From positions 1,272,012 to 1,336,011 of the forward strand of contig NZ_JAUYGV010000006.1 of assembly GCF_030690345.1 (NCBI RefSeq): a stretch of DNA of 64,000 nucleotides, given 5' to 3'. The translations under genes and the position numbers were made by a program. Of this stretch, positions 43,874-53,905 are shown in pieces. The notes beneath the pieces were generated by a model. The model did not search any database and was not told where the DNA came from. It saw only the letters and a program-made list of their open reading frames with translations. Each line of letters opens with the position of its first letter. The first letter of the stretch is position 1. This DNA is from Rheinheimera sp. (GTDB lineage Bacteria; Pseudomonadota; Gammaproteobacteria; Enterobacterales; Alteromonadaceae).

Positions 43874-45517
43874 CTAAGTTAATGATTTAGATGACTTATT
43901 GCTGCGCACTATTACCGGAAAGTCTATTTGGATCTGTATGCCCTGACCAAGGGTGCTCTGCAGTTGAATTTTACCGTTCAATGCCTGAGTGACCAGGTTA
44001 TACACCAAATGCAAACCCAGACCGCTGCCGCCTTCGCCGCGCTTGGTGGTAACAAAGGGGTCGAAGATACGCTTTTTAATCGACTCCGGCACGCCGGCAC
44101 CGTTATCTGCATACAGCAGCTTGCAGTTGTTGTTTTCGACGCTGACCGTTATTTGTATTTCACCCTGCTCAATATGCTCAAAGGCATGGATCAGGCTGTT
44201 CATGATCAGGTTGATCAAAATTTGGTTGATAGGCCCGGGCTTACTGTCCAGCTCCAGCTCCGGCTCACAGTTAACGCTGATTTGGTGTTGGGTTTTCTTC
44301 AGATTAGGTCTTAACGACAGCAGCACCTCGTTAATCAGCTGCAGCATATTAAACTGGCGGCGGTTTTCATTGGATTGATCAACAGCCACCCGTTTAAAGC
44401 TGGAAATTAAACTGGCCGCCCGTTCCATATTGCGATAGATAATGCCGAGGTTTTCTTTGCTCTCTGATAAAAACTTAGCCAGTTGTGATGAGGTGAGTTT
44501 TTTCTCATCGAAGGCTTTCTGGATATCTGCCAGCCTGTCCTGCAACAGCGTAGAGGCTGTTACGCCAAGGCCGATCGGGGTGTTAACTTCATGCGCCACG
44601 CCGGCTACCATCTGGCCCAGGCTGGCCATTTTTTCGGTTTCGACAATCTGGTTTTGGTACTGATGCAGCGTCGCCAGCGTATTAAGCAACTCTTGGTTTG
44701 AGGTTTTTAACGCGTCAGTACGCTGCTCAATTTTTTGCTCCAGGCTTAATGTTAAGCGGCGGTTTTCCTGCTCTGCCTGTTGCAACTTACTGATTTGCTG
44801 TTCAATTCTGTCCAGCATAGTATTAAAGGCGCGGCTTAGCATATTGTATTCTTTGATTGGCGCTATCGGCGCGCGAATACGGTAGTCTTTTTCTTTGGCG
44901 ACTTTTTGTACTACATCTAACAGCGTATCTATCGGTGTGGTAAAGCGCCGTTGCAACCTGGAGCTGATAAAAAAGGCGCTGCCCAGTGCGACCAGAGCAA
45001 TTAAGATGTCCAGCAGGATCCGCGTTTGAATATAAGCACTGAGTTCTTCCTGGCTGGCACGCAGATACACATAGCCAAGCAGGGTGTCGTTATCTTTAAT
45101 GGCTTTGCTAAGCTCGATGTAGTCGTCGCTGATATAAGGCTTGAGCAGCGCGGGGGCACGGTCGAACTGCACCGGATGAGGCCCTATATCACGGCGGTTA
45201 TAGCTGGAGAAAAAACTCAGCTTGTCCGGCTCTGCCAGTTTTTTATAAATATGCACATTGTGCAAAATATTCACTGCCGCAAAAGAGCTGAGGCGGTTAT
45301 CTTCAGTGTCGGCATCATCCTGCAAAATGCTGTTGCGGGCGTTAAAGGCAATAATACTGACATAGCCATCCAGCTGAGAAATCAGTTTTTTACGCTGCAA
45401 CTTTACATCCTGCATGGTAGATACCACCATCGCCAGGCACAGCGTAAGACTACATATAAGCATGATCACCCAAATTAAAGCGCTTTTTATCGACGTGGTT
45501 TTATCTATGGTAATCAT
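43874..45517 (-). CDS. Membrane-bound sensor histidine kinase without linked regulator
   Basis: 547 aa. TM1 about 12-33, periplasmic domain about 35-167, TM2 about 168-186, HAMP about 187-240, coiled coil about 240-300, and phosphoacceptor His309 in MVAGVAHEVNTPIG. ATPase blocks: LINLIMNSLIHAFEH, LLYADNGAGVP, and GSGLGLHLVYNL. This architecture (long coiled coil and AHEVNTPIG box) is common for orphan sensors tied to GGDEF or chemotaxis circuits. The expected response regulator is not next to it; arcA is downstream on the same strand but is ArcB's partner. Confidence 0.9.
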   Translation of the reverse strand: MITIDKTTSIKSALIWVIMLICSLTLCLAMVVSTMQDVKLQRKKLISQLDGYVSIIAFNARNSILQDDADTEDNRLSSFAAVNILHNVHIYKKLAEPDKLSFFSSYNRRDIGPHPVQFDRAPALLKPYISDDYIELSKAIKDNDTLLGYVYLRASQEELSAYIQTRILLDILIALVALGSAFFISSRLQRRFTTPIDTLLDVVQKVAKEKDYRIRAPIAPIKEYNMLSRAFNTMLDRIEQQISKLQQAEQENRRLTLSLEQKIEQRTDALKTSNQELLNTLATLHQYQNQIVETEKMASLGQMVAGVAHEVNTPIGLGVTASTLLQDRLADIQKAFDEKKLTSSQLAKFLSESKENLGIIYRNMERAASLISSFKRVAVDQSNENRRQFNMLQLINEVLLSLRPNLKKTQHQISVNCEPELELDSKPGPINQILINLIMNSLIHAFEHIEQGEIQITVSVENNNCKLLYADNGAGVPESIKKRIFDPFVTTKRGEGGSGLGLHLVYNLVTQALNGKIQLQSTLGQGIQIQIDFPVIVRSNKSSKSLT

Positions 45518-45665
45518 TCGTTTATCTCATCCAACCTGAGCCCGGGCCGGCTGTTTTGCCAGCCCTGCATTGATGTTATGCACATTAGCGCTTTTTAGCA
45601 AACAACAGTGGCAAAATTAGTAAAGCCGTTTATAGTAAGAGCACTTGTTTCTTTTGGGTTAGGTT

Positions 45666-46064
45666 ATGAGCCTGTGGGAAAGTTATAAAACGAGTATTTT
45701 TCTCTGCCACCAGGCACTGACTTGTGATGTTGATTTTGCTATTGTCAGTGCGCAAAACCCCGCCGGTATTACCGAACACCCTTATCTTAACCTACGCCGT
45801 GACAATGAATTACAGGCTTATCTTAATCAGCAACGCTTGCCTTATCGCTCGGTAATAGGCAGTGCACCGGATTTAAGCTTTCAGGAAAAAAGCTGGATAG
45901 TGTTGTGTGACAAAAGCTGTGCCGTGCAACTGGCATTGCGCTTTGAACAAAATGCGATTTATTGGGTGGAGCAGGGCGAGCTGTTTTTGGTGCCGGTGTT
46001 AATGCAGCAGCGCGAAGAAAGCTTAGGTAGTTTTAGTGAGCGGCTGGTATTGTTGCCGGATTAA
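45666..46064 (+). CDS. DUF3293 family protein
   Basis: 132 aa: FAIVSAQNPAGITEHPYLN is the typical DUF3293 signature (SAxNPxG), followed by SVIGSAPDLSFQEKSWIV and QNAIYWVEQGELFLVPVL. Cytoplasmic, role unknown. Its 3' end overlaps the 3' end of the convergent minus-strand gene by 4 nt. Confidence 0.85.
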   Translation: MSLWESYKTSIFLCHQALTCDVDFAIVSAQNPAGITEHPYLNLRRDNELQAYLNQQRLPYRSVIGSAPDLSFQEKSWIVLCDKSCAVQLALRFEQNAIYWVEQGELFLVPVLMQQREESLGSFSERLVLLPD

Positions 46065-46369
46065 ATCCGCCGTTGCAGTATATCCAGTACCTGCTGCAAC
46101 TTATCGCCATGTTGTACTTCCAACTGGCGTTTAGTCATATTTAATCTTATCTTTTCTGCCTCATCTTTGGGCTGCACCAACACTTGCGCAAAGTCGCTAA
46201 CGCAAATACAAATCACGGCAGGCGCTGCCATATCGGGTAATTGCGCCACCCGATATAGTAAATGTGGGCAGGCTTTTAACCGTTTCGGGTTTTCAATGCA
46301 GCGCAAACTGTCAGCTGCTGTCGCCGGCGTTAGCCAGATCAGCAATAGCAGAGCAAACAGTTTGCGCAT
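46061..46369 (-). CDS. Small secreted hypothetical protein
   Basis: 102 aa with a signal peptide (RKLFALLLLIWLTPATAA) and four cysteines in the mature part (LRCIENP, KACPHL, VICICVSD), suggesting a periplasmic, disulphide-containing protein. The C-terminal part is basic and helical. Unknown family. It lies 11 nt downstream of rsmC on the same strand and is probably co-transcribed. Confidence 0.65.
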   Translation of the reverse strand: MRKLFALLLLIWLTPATAADSLRCIENPKRLKACPHLLYRVAQLPDMAAPAVICICVSDFAQVLVQPKDEAEKIRLNMTKRQLEVQHGDKLQQVLDILQRRI

Positions 46370-46380
46370 AGCCTTATCCT

Positions 46381-47400
46381 TTAACTTTGATTAGTCGCCC
46401 GGTACACTACAAAGCCATTGGCTTTGGCTTTTACTGTAACCTTTTTAAACGCCTGCTGTAACAGCTCCAGGTAAGACAGATGGCTGTTGGCAACAATAGT
46501 CAGGCTACCGTTGCTGCTAAGTCTGGCAGCGCTTTGGCTGATAAAAGCATCCACAATACTGTAGTCGGTTTTAATGCCGGTGTGAAACGGCGGGTTACTG
46601 ACAATACAATCAAATTGTTTTGGCGTGGCCGGTAAGCCATCTGCCGCGACGACAGCGCCGGTCAGATTATTGGCTGCCAGAGTCAGCTCTGTCGCCTTTA
46701 CAGCTAAGCTGCTGATGTCAGAGCTAAACAGCTCAATTGCCGGATGCTTACGCTTTAACATAGCGCCGATAACACCACAACCACAGGCAAAATCCAGTAC
46801 TTTACCCTGGTGTACTTCCGGCAGATTATCCAGCAACAGTGCAGTGCCGACATCCAGCTTGCCGTGGTTAAATACGCCCGGCAGCGAATGCAGGGTTAAC
46901 TTCTCACCGGCCGCGTCTATGCTAAAACTTGCTGCTTTAGCCTGTGGCAGTTGCTGAAAATCACCATGTAAGGCAAACCATAAACAGTGTTTGGCGTTAT
47001 CGAGCTTGTTGGCATTTAAACCGAGTTTTTGCGCGTGGCTGCTCAGGCTTTTAATACCGCCTTTGTTATCGCCGGTAACAAACACTGCTGTAGTAGCGCT
47101 AAGGGCCGGTTTAAGTTGGGCCAGGGTAAAAGTCAGTTGCTCTTTGCTTTTCGGGTAAAACAGCACGACAGTGTCAAAGGTGGCGCTAAACTGCGGGCTG
47201 ACATCTGCATACAACTGTACCGCCGGATGGCTCCAGCTTTGGGCGGCGCCGGCATCTGTGCTGTAGCAGCTTAGCTCCAGCTCTGGCGCCAGGTGCAGCA
47301 GTTCAGTGGCCAGGTTGTCGGCCATAGGCTCAACTATTAACACTTTGCCGCGTAGATCGTCGATGTTACGTAGTACCAGTTGACTGGCTGTTGCTAGCAT
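46381..47400 (-). CDS. rsmC: 16S rRNA (guanine-1207-N2)-methyltransferase RsmC
   Basis: 339 aa. The N-terminal half is a degenerate methyltransferase-like domain; the C-terminal half is a SAM-dependent methylase with GKVLDFACGCGVIGAML and the catalytic NPPF motif in CIVSNPPFHTG. It methylates G1207 of 16S rRNA. Its ATG follows the trmB stop immediately, so the two tRNA/rRNA methylases are a translationally coupled pair. Confidence 0.95.
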   Translation of the reverse strand: MLATASQLVLRNIDDLRGKVLIVEPMADNLATELLHLAPELELSCYSTDAGAAQSWSHPAVQLYADVSPQFSATFDTVVLFYPKSKEQLTFTLAQLKPALSATTAVFVTGDNKGGIKSLSSHAQKLGLNANKLDNAKHCLWFALHGDFQQLPQAKAASFSIDAAGEKLTLHSLPGVFNHGKLDVGTALLLDNLPEVHQGKVLDFACGCGVIGAMLKRKHPAIELFSSDISSLAVKATELTLAANNLTGAVVAADGLPATPKQFDCIVSNPPFHTGIKTDYSIVDAFISQSAARLSSNGSLTIVANSHLSYLELLQQAFKKVTVKAKANGFVVYRATNQS

Positions 47401-48126
47401 TTAGCTTTCCTTTTTAAACATCAGATCCCAAACGCCATGGCCCAAACGTTGGCCACGTTGTTCGAATTTGGTCAATGGCCTGTGCTCTGGCCGCTCAACA
47501 TAAGTATTGTCGGCAGACAGATTGCTGAAGCCTGCTGCAGGCAGCATAACTTCCAGCATATGTTCGGCATAGTTTTGCCAATCGGTAGCCATATGAAATA
47601 CGCCGCCGGGCTTTAATTTACGCCGCAGCAGTTGGACAAAATCCGGTTGTACAATACGGCGTTTGTGGTGGCGCTTTTTATGCCAGGGATCGGGGAAAAA
47701 CAGCTGCACTGTATCCAGGCTGTTATCGGCAATACTGTGTTCCAGCACTTCTACCGCGTCGTGTTCAAACACTTTGAGGTTTTTCACCTGCTGCGCGACG
47801 GCTTCAGATAAGCAGGCGCCTACGCCCGGGCGGTGTACTTCGATACCGATAAAATCTTTTTCCGGAGCGTCTTTGGCCATCTGCACCAGCGATTTACCCA
47901 TGCCAAAGCCGATTTCCAGCACTTTATGGTTATCACGGCCAAATACTTCTGCCAAGTGCAGTGGCTGGCTCTGATAAGTTAAACCGTAGTCGGCCCAGTA
48001 AGTATCAAGTGCATGTTGCTGGCCCTTGGTCAGCCGGCCTTCGCGCAGCACAAAAGAGCGAATTCTGCGCATATAGGTAGTGTTTTCAGCCTGTTGATCC
48101 TGCTGCTGGCCGGTACTGTCTGTCAT
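47401..48126 (-). CDS. trmB: tRNA (guanine-46-N7)-methyltransferase TrmB
   Basis: 241 aa from the ATG at 48126 with GGAG about 6 nt upstream; the frame extends further without a better start. SAM motif [23 protein letters not shown], and [16 protein letters not shown] are typical. Divergent from mutY and abutting rsmC at its 3' end. Confidence 0.95.
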   Translation of the reverse strand: MTDSTGQQQDQQAENTTYMRRIRSFVLREGRLTKGQQHALDTYWADYGLTYQSQPLHLAEVFGRDNHKVLEIGFGMGKSLVQMAKDAPEKDFIGIEVHRPGVGACLSEAVAQQVKNLKVFEHDAVEVLEHSIADNSLDTVQLFFPDPWHKKRHHKRRIVQPDFVQLLRRKLKPGGVFHMATDWQNYAEHMLEVMLPAAGFSNLSADNTYVERPEHRPLTKFEQRGQRLGHGVWDLMFKKES

Positions 48127-48255
48127 TTGTTGCTCCGCATAATCGTTAACGGCGCGTATTATCCTTGTATTAACGGCTTTGCTCAACCGCGATTATGGTT
48201 GGCAAGGCAAACAGTGCTGCTTATACTGCGCGCAATCTTCACAGCAGGGGCAGTT

Positions 48256-49347
48256 ATGTTGCCGCAACAAGAAGCAGTTTGGTTTTCAAATCAGTTGGTT
48301 AGCTGGTACCAGCAGCACGGGCGTAAAACACTGCCGTGGCAGCTGAATAAAAGCCCGTATAAAACCTGGCTTAGTGAAGTCATGCTGCAACAAACCCAGG
48401 TGGCCACGGTAATTCCTTACTTCGGCCGTTTTACCGAACGTTTTGCCGATATTAACGCCCTGGCGCAGGCACCGCTTGATGAAGTGCTGCATTTATGGAC
48501 CGGACTTGGCTACTACGCACGGGCGCGCAATTTACATAAAGCGGCGCAGGTTATGGCGGCGCAGTATAACGGTGACTTTCCAACCGAATTTGACCAGGTA
48601 CTGGCGTTGCCGGGTATAGGGCGTTCTACCGCAGGTGCGGTGTTATCTTTAGCGCTGGGGCAGCATTATCCGATTTTAGACGGTAACTGCAAAAGGGTAT
48701 TGGCTCGCTTTGCCGCTATATCCGGCTGGCCCGGTGATAAAAAGGTTGAGCAGCAGCTATGGCAGTTAGCAGAGCAGCTAACGCCGGAAAAAACCGTAGC
48801 AGAGTTTAACCAGGCGATGATGGACTTAGGCGCTACACTTTGCAGCCGCAGTAAGCCACGCTGTGTTGAGTGTCCGCTTAAATTAAACTGCAAAGCGGCC
48901 CTGGCCGGTGACCAGGCTTTATATCCCGGCAAAAAGGCAAAAAAAGCGCTGCCGGAGAAGCAAAGTTTTTGGTTATTGCTGCAGCATGACGATGCAGTAC
49001 TGTTGACACAGCGCCCGGCTGCCGGCCTGTGGGGCGGACTGTTTGGCTTTATTGAGTTTGCATCACCGGCCGAGCGCGAACAATACCTGGCACTTAATGC
49101 CTTGGATGTTAAAAGCAGCACCGAACTGGCCGGCTTTCGCCATACGTTCAGTCATTTTCATTTGTGGATCCAGCCACAGCTGGTGCAGCTGGCGCGCAAG
49201 CCTGCTAACGTGCAGGAGCAATCAGCAGCAACTTGGTTTACAATAGACCGCATTCCACAGGTAGGTTTGTCGGCACCGGCAAAACAACTGTTTCAGCAGT
49301 TGCTGGCGACAGCCCGGACAACAAGGATAAACAATTATGAGCCGTAG
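48256..49347 (+). CDS. mutY: Adenine DNA glycosylase MutY
   Basis: 363 aa from the ATG at 48256 (AGGGG 6 nt upstream); a longer frame reaching into trmB is rejected. Glu41 (SEVMLQQTQ), helix-hairpin-helix [11 protein letters not shown] (118-128), catalytic Asp142 in [13 protein letters not shown], and four Fe-S cysteines C196-X6-C203-X2-C206-X5-C212. The C-terminal NUDIX-like domain (about 235-350) recognises 8-oxoG opposite A. Followed with 11-nt overlap by yggX. Confidence 0.97.
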   Translation: MLPQQEAVWFSNQLVSWYQQHGRKTLPWQLNKSPYKTWLSEVMLQQTQVATVIPYFGRFTERFADINALAQAPLDEVLHLWTGLGYYARARNLHKAAQVMAAQYNGDFPTEFDQVLALPGIGRSTAGAVLSLALGQHYPILDGNCKRVLARFAAISGWPGDKKVEQQLWQLAEQLTPEKTVAEFNQAMMDLGATLCSRSKPRCVECPLKLNCKAALAGDQALYPGKKAKKALPEKQSFWLLLQHDDAVLLTQRPAAGLWGGLFGFIEFASPAEREQYLALNALDVKSSTELAGFRHTFSHFHLWIQPQLVQLARKPANVQEQSAATWFTIDRIPQVGLSAPAKQLFQQLLATARTTRINNYEP

Positions 49348-49609
49348 CGTATTTTGCGAATATTTAAATAAAGAAGCCCCGGGGTTAGATTTTCAGCTGT
49401 ACCCCGGCGAGCTGGGTAAAAAGATTTTTAACAGTATCAGCAAAGAAGCTTTTGCCTTGTGGCAAGCAAAACAGATTATGCTGATTAATGAAAAAAAGCT
49501 GAATATGATGAACCCCGAGCATCGGCAGTTTTTGGAGGCACAAATGGAAGCCTTCCTGTTCAAAGGCGAAGACGTTGAGATTGAAGGCTACAAACCGGTA
49601 GAAAAATAA
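49337..49609 (+). CDS. yggX: Fe(2+)-trafficking protein YggX
   Basis: 90 aa: [39 protein letters not shown] and the C-terminal [13 protein letters not shown] match YggX, a small protein linked to iron handling and oxidative protection of Fe-S enzymes. The start overlaps the mutY end by 11 nt, the same pairing as in E. coli. Confidence 0.97.
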   Translation: MSRSVFCEYLNKEAPGLDFQLYPGELGKKIFNSISKEAFALWQAKQIMLINEKKLNMMNPEHRQFLEAQMEAFLFKGEDVEIEGYKPVEK

Positions 49610-49703
49610 GCTTAGCTTATCTCTGTGCTGGCTAAGTAGTAATGGCGGCGTTATAATTCGGATTAGAAAATTTAATCACTGATTTAGTTATCTGAGAGAT
49701 ATT

Positions 49704-50639
49704 ATGGCGCGTCGCCTGCCTCCGCTTAATGCCTTAAAAGCCTTTGAAACTGCCGCCCGGCATTTAAGTTTTACCAAGGCGGCAGAAGAGATGTACGTTA
49801 CCCAAGCCGCTATCAGCCATCAGATTAAAGCGCTGGAAGATCATCTTGGCCTTAAACTCTTTATGCGTAAAAACCGCTCTTTGTTGCTTACCGAAGAGGG
49901 GCAAAGCTATTTTCTTGATATTAAAGAGATATTTCTACAACTGCATGAATCTACTGAAAAACTGTTGGCGCGTGGTGCCAAAGGCTCACTAACGGTAAGC
50001 CTGCAGCCCAGTTTTGCTATTCAGTGGTTAGTACCGCGGTTAAATCAGTTTAGCGAGCAGCACCCGGATATTGACGTACGGATTAAAGCGGTGGATCTGG
50101 ACGAAGGTTCACTGACCGATGATGTTGATGTGGCTATTTACTACGGCCGCGGCAGTTGGCGCAATTTACATGCTGATAAGCTACACACTGAGTATTTATT
50201 GCCGGTATGTTCGCCGCTGTTACTAAACAGCACTAAGCCGCTACAGGAGCCAACCGATCTGCAATACCATAACTTATTGCACGATGGTTCACGCCGTGCC
50301 TGGAAAGCCTGGTTTACCACGCAAAATTTCAAGCATTTTAATGTTAATCAGGGGCCGATATTCAGCCACTCGTCTATGGTGTTGCAGGCTGCTATTCATG
50401 GCCAGGGCGTGGCGTTGGCGCATAATGTACTGGCACGGCCGGATATTAATTCCGGCCGCTTAATAGTGCCGTTTAATCATGTGCTGATTTCAAAAGATGC
50501 CTATTATTTAGTCTGTCGTGAAAGCCAGACTGAGCTGGGTAAAATAACCGCTTTCCGGCAATGGATGGTGGCTATGGTGGAGGAAGAACAAGCCGCTTTT
50601 GCCGAGCAGCAGTTTACCAATGCGGTGGCGCTTGACTGA
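49704..50639 (+). CDS. gcvA: LysR-family regulator GcvA
   Basis: 311 aa. N-terminal HTH (RRLPPLNALKAFETAARHLSF ... EEMYVTQAAISHQIKALEDHLG), then an effector-binding domain with SLQPSFAIQWLVPRL and SSMVLQAAIHGQGVAL typical of GcvA, activator of the glycine cleavage system. Start supported by AGAGATATT region and homology-like N-terminus. It is the first gene of a cluster with ygdD and rlmM, an order conserved in enterobacteria. Confidence 0.92.
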   Translation: MARRLPPLNALKAFETAARHLSFTKAAEEMYVTQAAISHQIKALEDHLGLKLFMRKNRSLLLTEEGQSYFLDIKEIFLQLHESTEKLLARGAKGSLTVSLQPSFAIQWLVPRLNQFSEQHPDIDVRIKAVDLDEGSLTDDVDVAIYYGRGSWRNLHADKLHTEYLLPVCSPLLLNSTKPLQEPTDLQYHNLLHDGSRRAWKAWFTTQNFKHFNVNQGPIFSHSSMVLQAAIHGQGVALAHNVLARPDINSGRLIVPFNHVLISKDAYYLVCRESQTELGKITAFRQWMVAMVEEEQAAFAEQQFTNAVALD

Positions 50640-51258
50640 GGTTATTGTTGATAACGCCGGCTTGCCCAAGGCACGTTTGCTGCTGGCGCATGGGGCAGGT
50701 GCCGCTGCCAACAGTGAGTTTATGCAGCAACTGGCACAGCAACTGGCGCTGCTTAATATAGAAGTATGGCGGTTTAACTTTGCTTATATGCAGCGTTTTA
50801 TCGACAGCGGTAAACGCAGCTTACCGGATAAAATGCCGTTGTTGCAGGCGGAATTCGGCCGGCAGATAGATAACTGCCCGGCTGATTTGCCGCTGTTTAT
50901 CGGCGGTAAATCTATGGGCGGACGGGTAGCCAGCTTACTGAGCAGCAACTATGGCGTGCAGGCAGTGTTTGCTTTTGGCTATCCGTTCCATGCGCCGAAA
51001 AAACAAAGCTGGCGTACTGAGCATTTTGCCGCTTTGGCTTGCCCGCTGTTTATTGCCCAGGGTGAGCGTGATGCTTTTGGCAATAAAGCTGAACTGGCAG
51101 ACAAAAGCTGGCCGCAGGTAGCACTGCAATGGCTTAATGACGGCGATCATGATTTTAAACCACGGCTTAAAAGCGGCTTAACGCAACAACAACTGATTGC
51201 GCAGGCCGCGCAATTTTGCAGCAGGACAATTGATGAAGTACTTTTGGCAAAGCAGTAA
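50620..51258 (+). CDS. Alpha/beta hydrolase (KANL3/Tex30-like) between gcvA and ygdD
   Basis: About 212 aa. ARLLLAHGAGAAANSEFMQQL, WRFNFAYM, the nucleophile elbow GGKSMGGRVASLL and the C-terminal GDHDFKPR (acid/His) are typical of the Tex30-like hydrolases. The start is uncertain: ATG at 50620 or TTG at 50632, both overlapping the end of gcvA; I give the ATG. This gene is inserted between gcvA and ygdD in an otherwise conserved neighbourhood. Confidence 0.8.
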   Translation: MRWRLTEVIVDNAGLPKARLLLAHGAGAAANSEFMQQLAQQLALLNIEVWRFNFAYMQRFIDSGKRSLPDKMPLLQAEFGRQIDNCPADLPLFIGGKSMGGRVASLLSSNYGVQAVFAFGYPFHAPKKQSWRTEHFAALACPLFIAQGERDAFGNKAELADKSWPQVALQWLNDGDHDFKPRLKSGLTQQQLIAQAAQFCSRTIDEVLLAKQ

Positions 51259-51607
51259 CAGCATAGCAGCCCTGTATGGCGCTGCTGTAGTGGGCTTAAG
51301 CGCAGTACTGATGCATATGTGGCAGGGGCAATTAAGTACTGAAGCAGTAGCGCGGGTGCTTAGTGCTCTGGCAATGCTGGCGTTTCATTGCCTGGCGTTG
51401 CTGGCCCTGGGCCGGCAACACAGCGAGGCTAAACTGACAAAGTTAGTGGCTGTTATCTGGCATCTGGGGCTGTGGTGTTTTGTCTGGACTATATTGGCCG
51501 GCGTTTTTGCCTGGCCGCTTTATTATTCACAGTTGGCGCCCATCGGCGGCCAGCTCTTTATAGCTGCCTGGCTGTTGCTTGCCATCAGTGCCTGGCGGCG
51601 GAGTTAA
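51233..51607 (+). CDS. ygdD: DUF423 membrane protein YgdD
   Basis: 124 aa from the ATG at 51233, chosen because it gives AGGA about 7 nt upstream and a normal opening MKYFWQSSNS. About four membrane segments with the DUF423 blocks LYGAAVVGLSAVLMHM and LAPIGGQLFIAAWLLL. It overlaps the hydrolase end by 26 nt, and rlmM starts 1 nt after its stop. Function unknown. Confidence 0.9.
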   Translation: MKYFWQSSNSIAALYGAAVVGLSAVLMHMWQGQLSTEAVARVLSALAMLAFHCLALLALGRQHSEAKLTKLVAVIWHLGLWCFVWTILAGVFAWPLYYSQLAPIGGQLFIAAWLLLAISAWRRS

Positions 51608-51608
51608 C

Positions 51609-52691
51609 ATGAAACAACTATTACTGTACTGTCGCGCCGGTTTTGAAAAAGAATGCGCGGCTGAAATTCAAGACAAGGCCGGCCAGTACGATGTGTTCGG
51701 TTTTTGTAAGCTCAGTGCCAACAGCGCCTTTGTGATATTTGAAGCTTATGACGCCGACAGCCTGGCGCAGTTTTACCGCGACTTTCCGTTTGAGCAGTTT
51801 ATTTTTATTCGCCAGTGGAGCCTGTTACAGGCGGAACTGCTGGAGCTGCCGCCGGCCGACCGTATTGCGCCGGTAATTGAAGCGGTATTGGCTGCGGAGC
51901 TAAGTGGTTGCGGCGAGTTAAGAGTAGAGTATCCGGAAACTAACGACGGTAAAACCTTGTCGACGTTGGCCCGCAAATTTACTGTGCCGCTACGTCAGGC
52001 ATTGCGCCAGGCTGGCGTTATGCTGGCAAAAGAGCAAAAACGCGCGCCTGTGCTGCATTTATTTTTACTAACCGGCCAGCAGGGCTATATCGGCCTGTCG
52101 TATCCGGAGAATAACAGCCCGCTGGAAAACGGTATTATGCGGCTGAAATTCCCCAATGAAGCGCCAAGTCGCAGCACTTTGAAGCTTGAAGAAGCCTTTT
52201 TACAGTTTATTCCGAAACATGAATGGGACAAGCGCTTGGGGGGCGGCTTAAATGCGGTTGATTTGGGCGCGAGTCCCGGCGGTTGGACTTACCAACTGGT
52301 AAAGCGCAGTATGATGGTTACCGCTATCGATAACGGCCCAATGGCTGAATCGCTGCTGGAAACCGGTCAGGTTAAGCATTTAACTGTAGATGGTTTTAAG
52401 TTTGAGCCGCAAAAGAAAAATGTGTATTGGGTTGTCTGCGACATGATTGAGCAGCCGCAGCGGGTTGCTGAGCGAATGGGAGATTGGTTGATTAACGGCT
52501 GGTGTCAGGAAGCCATATTTAACTTAAAACTGCCGATGAAAAAACGCTATGAGACCGTAACAGATATATTGGCTCAGCTGGAGCAGCGCCTGGCAGATGC
52601 AGATATTAAATTCCGCTTACAAGTTAAGCACCTGTACCATGACCGTGAAGAAGTTACGGTACACGTGCAAAACCTGGTATTAAAATTCTGA
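51609..52691 (+). CDS. rlmM: 23S rRNA (cytidine-2498-2'-O)-methyltransferase RlmM
   Basis: 360 aa from the ATG at 51609 (GGAG 5 nt upstream). N-terminal THUMP-like part (LLLYCRAGFEKECAAEIQDKAG), Rossmann methylase with VDLGASPGGWTYQL, CDMIEQP and FNLKLPMKKRYETV of the K-D-K-E type. It methylates C2498 of 23S rRNA. End of the gcvA-hydrolase-ygdD-rlmM block. Confidence 0.95.
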   Translation: MKQLLLYCRAGFEKECAAEIQDKAGQYDVFGFCKLSANSAFVIFEAYDADSLAQFYRDFPFEQFIFIRQWSLLQAELLELPPADRIAPVIEAVLAAELSGCGELRVEYPETNDGKTLSTLARKFTVPLRQALRQAGVMLAKEQKRAPVLHLFLLTGQQGYIGLSYPENNSPLENGIMRLKFPNEAPSRSTLKLEEAFLQFIPKHEWDKRLGGGLNAVDLGASPGGWTYQLVKRSMMVTAIDNGPMAESLLETGQVKHLTVDGFKFEPQKKNVYWVVCDMIEQPQRVAERMGDWLINGWCQEAIFNLKLPMKKRYETVTDILAQLEQRLADADIKFRLQVKHLYHDREEVTVHVQNLVLKF

Positions 52692-52706
52692 TCTTTATTC
52701 TGATAA

Positions 52707-52732
52707 CTCAGTGCTGATTATTCAGCGCTGAG
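52707..52732. terminator. Hairpin between convergent rlmM and EEP-family gene
   Basis: CTCAGTGCTGA and TCAGCGCTGAG (52707-52717 and 52722-52732) pair along 11 bp with one G-T pair and a 4-nt loop. It overlaps the 3' end of the minus-strand gene. T-richness on the + side is weak. Confidence 0.55.
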
Positions 52733-53905
52733 CTCAAGCTTGACCCACACCAGACGATGATCTGAACTGGCACCACGTGAGCCCACCAACGGATACAACG
52801 TATCGGCCTTAGCCGGCCAGAATACACCACTGTCTTTTAGCACAAAACCGGCTTTAGACGGCAACACATAATCTGCCCGCATACGCCAGCCTGCGGTATG
52901 AAACGCTGCTTTAGGGTTGTCCGGTGTATTCTCAACAGCACCTTTGCTTTGTGGTGGCATGGCATTGTTAATGCGCGGATGATGGTACAAGGCACTGATA
53001 GCGCTATTTAGTGCATCACCTTCGCCATCGGCCGACGCATTTTGATCGCCCAGTAATACAAAGCGCGCATCTGCAGCTAAGCCACCTTTATTGCCGTTGT
53101 CATCATAGATATAACCGGCGTTTTGCGGCGTTAAATAATCTACCCATAAACGTATTTCGTCGTGGTTGCGGATGCCGTTGCGGTTTTCTGCCCCATCAAA
53201 CACCGGCGGTGTCGGGTGGCTGGCCAAAACATGCACGGTTTTACCATTTATATGCAGCGGAACATCCCAGTGGCTTTTTGAGGATAACGGAAACTTAGCC
53301 CAGGCTGCTTTGCTGTACCAGGGGCTGCCATCAGCTTTTTTGGTGGGCATATAGCCTGGCATATCCTGCCATTTAAACTGCTGAAAAGTGCGTACATTGG
53401 CTGTGTCTATCGGGTACTTTGACAGCAGCAGCATACCGTATTGACCGGGATAGAAACCATAACCCCAGGCATCGGCGCCGGTGCCGGTTGCTTTGCCGTC
53501 GTTATCCAGATCAAAAGGGCTGGGCTGGCCGGTATTAACTGTACTGTAATAGAAGTAGGGGTAATCAATAGCTGCAGCAGAGCCTTGAGGCTGATGCAGA
53601 TAGTTATTAATAAAAGCCTTAACGCCTTTATTGGCATCGGCAATGTAGTCAAATTCATTCAGCAGCAACACATCCGGTCGTACCAGTTGAATAATGTGAG
53701 CAATATTACGGATTTGCGGCTGGCTGCCGGTTTGCAGCAATTTTGCCAGCACAGTGGCATCGCCGGTTTCACCCTGCGGTAAATAATTTTGTGCTTCCAT
53801 GCTGACGTTAAAGGTGGCGAAGGTAATTTCGGCTGCACTCATATTGCTTGATGCTCCAAAGCTAAACAGCGAACTGAAAATAAGAGTTAAAGCGTATTTT
53901 TTCAT
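52718..53905 (-). CDS. Secreted endonuclease/exonuclease/phosphatase family protein
   Basis: 395 aa with signal peptide (KKYALTLIFSSLFSFGASSNMSAA). EEP blocks: ITFATFNVSMEAQNY, VLLNEFDYIAD (metal Glu), VHVLASHPTPPVF, FVLLGDQNASADGEGD (Asp/Asn) and SSDHRLVWVKLE (catalytic Asp-His). Activity could be on DNA or on phosphodiesters/phospholipids; not distinguishable here. Divergent from the large TonB-dependent receptor gene, with a long gap between. Confidence 0.88.
   Translation of the reverse strand: MKKYALTLIFSSLFSFGASSNMSAAEITFATFNVSMEAQNYLPQGETGDATVLAKLLQTGSQPQIRNIAHIIQLVRPDVLLLNEFDYIADANKGVKAFINNYLHQPQGSAAAIDYPYFYYSTVNTGQPSPFDLDNDGKATGTGADAWGYGFYPGQYGMLLLSKYPIDTANVRTFQQFKWQDMPGYMPTKKADGSPWYSKAAWAKFPLSSKSHWDVPLHINGKTVHVLASHPTPPVFDGAENRNGIRNHDEIRLWVDYLTPQNAGYIYDDNGNKGGLAADARFVLLGDQNASADGEGDALNSAISALYHHPRINNAMPPQSKGAVENTPDNPKAAFHTAGWRMRADYVLPSKAGFVLKDSGVFWPAKADTLYPLVGSRGASSDHRLVWVKLELSAE

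Noticed and set aside
42989..45517. arcA as partner of the adjacent kinase at 43874
   Set aside because: ArcB is present with a complete phosphorelay, and the adjacent kinase has a different type of H box and no operon link with arcA.
48013..48255. N-terminal extension of the mutY frame into trmB
   Set aside because: The extension adds a hydrophobic segment atypical for MutY; the ATG at 48256 has an SD and gives the normal N-terminus.
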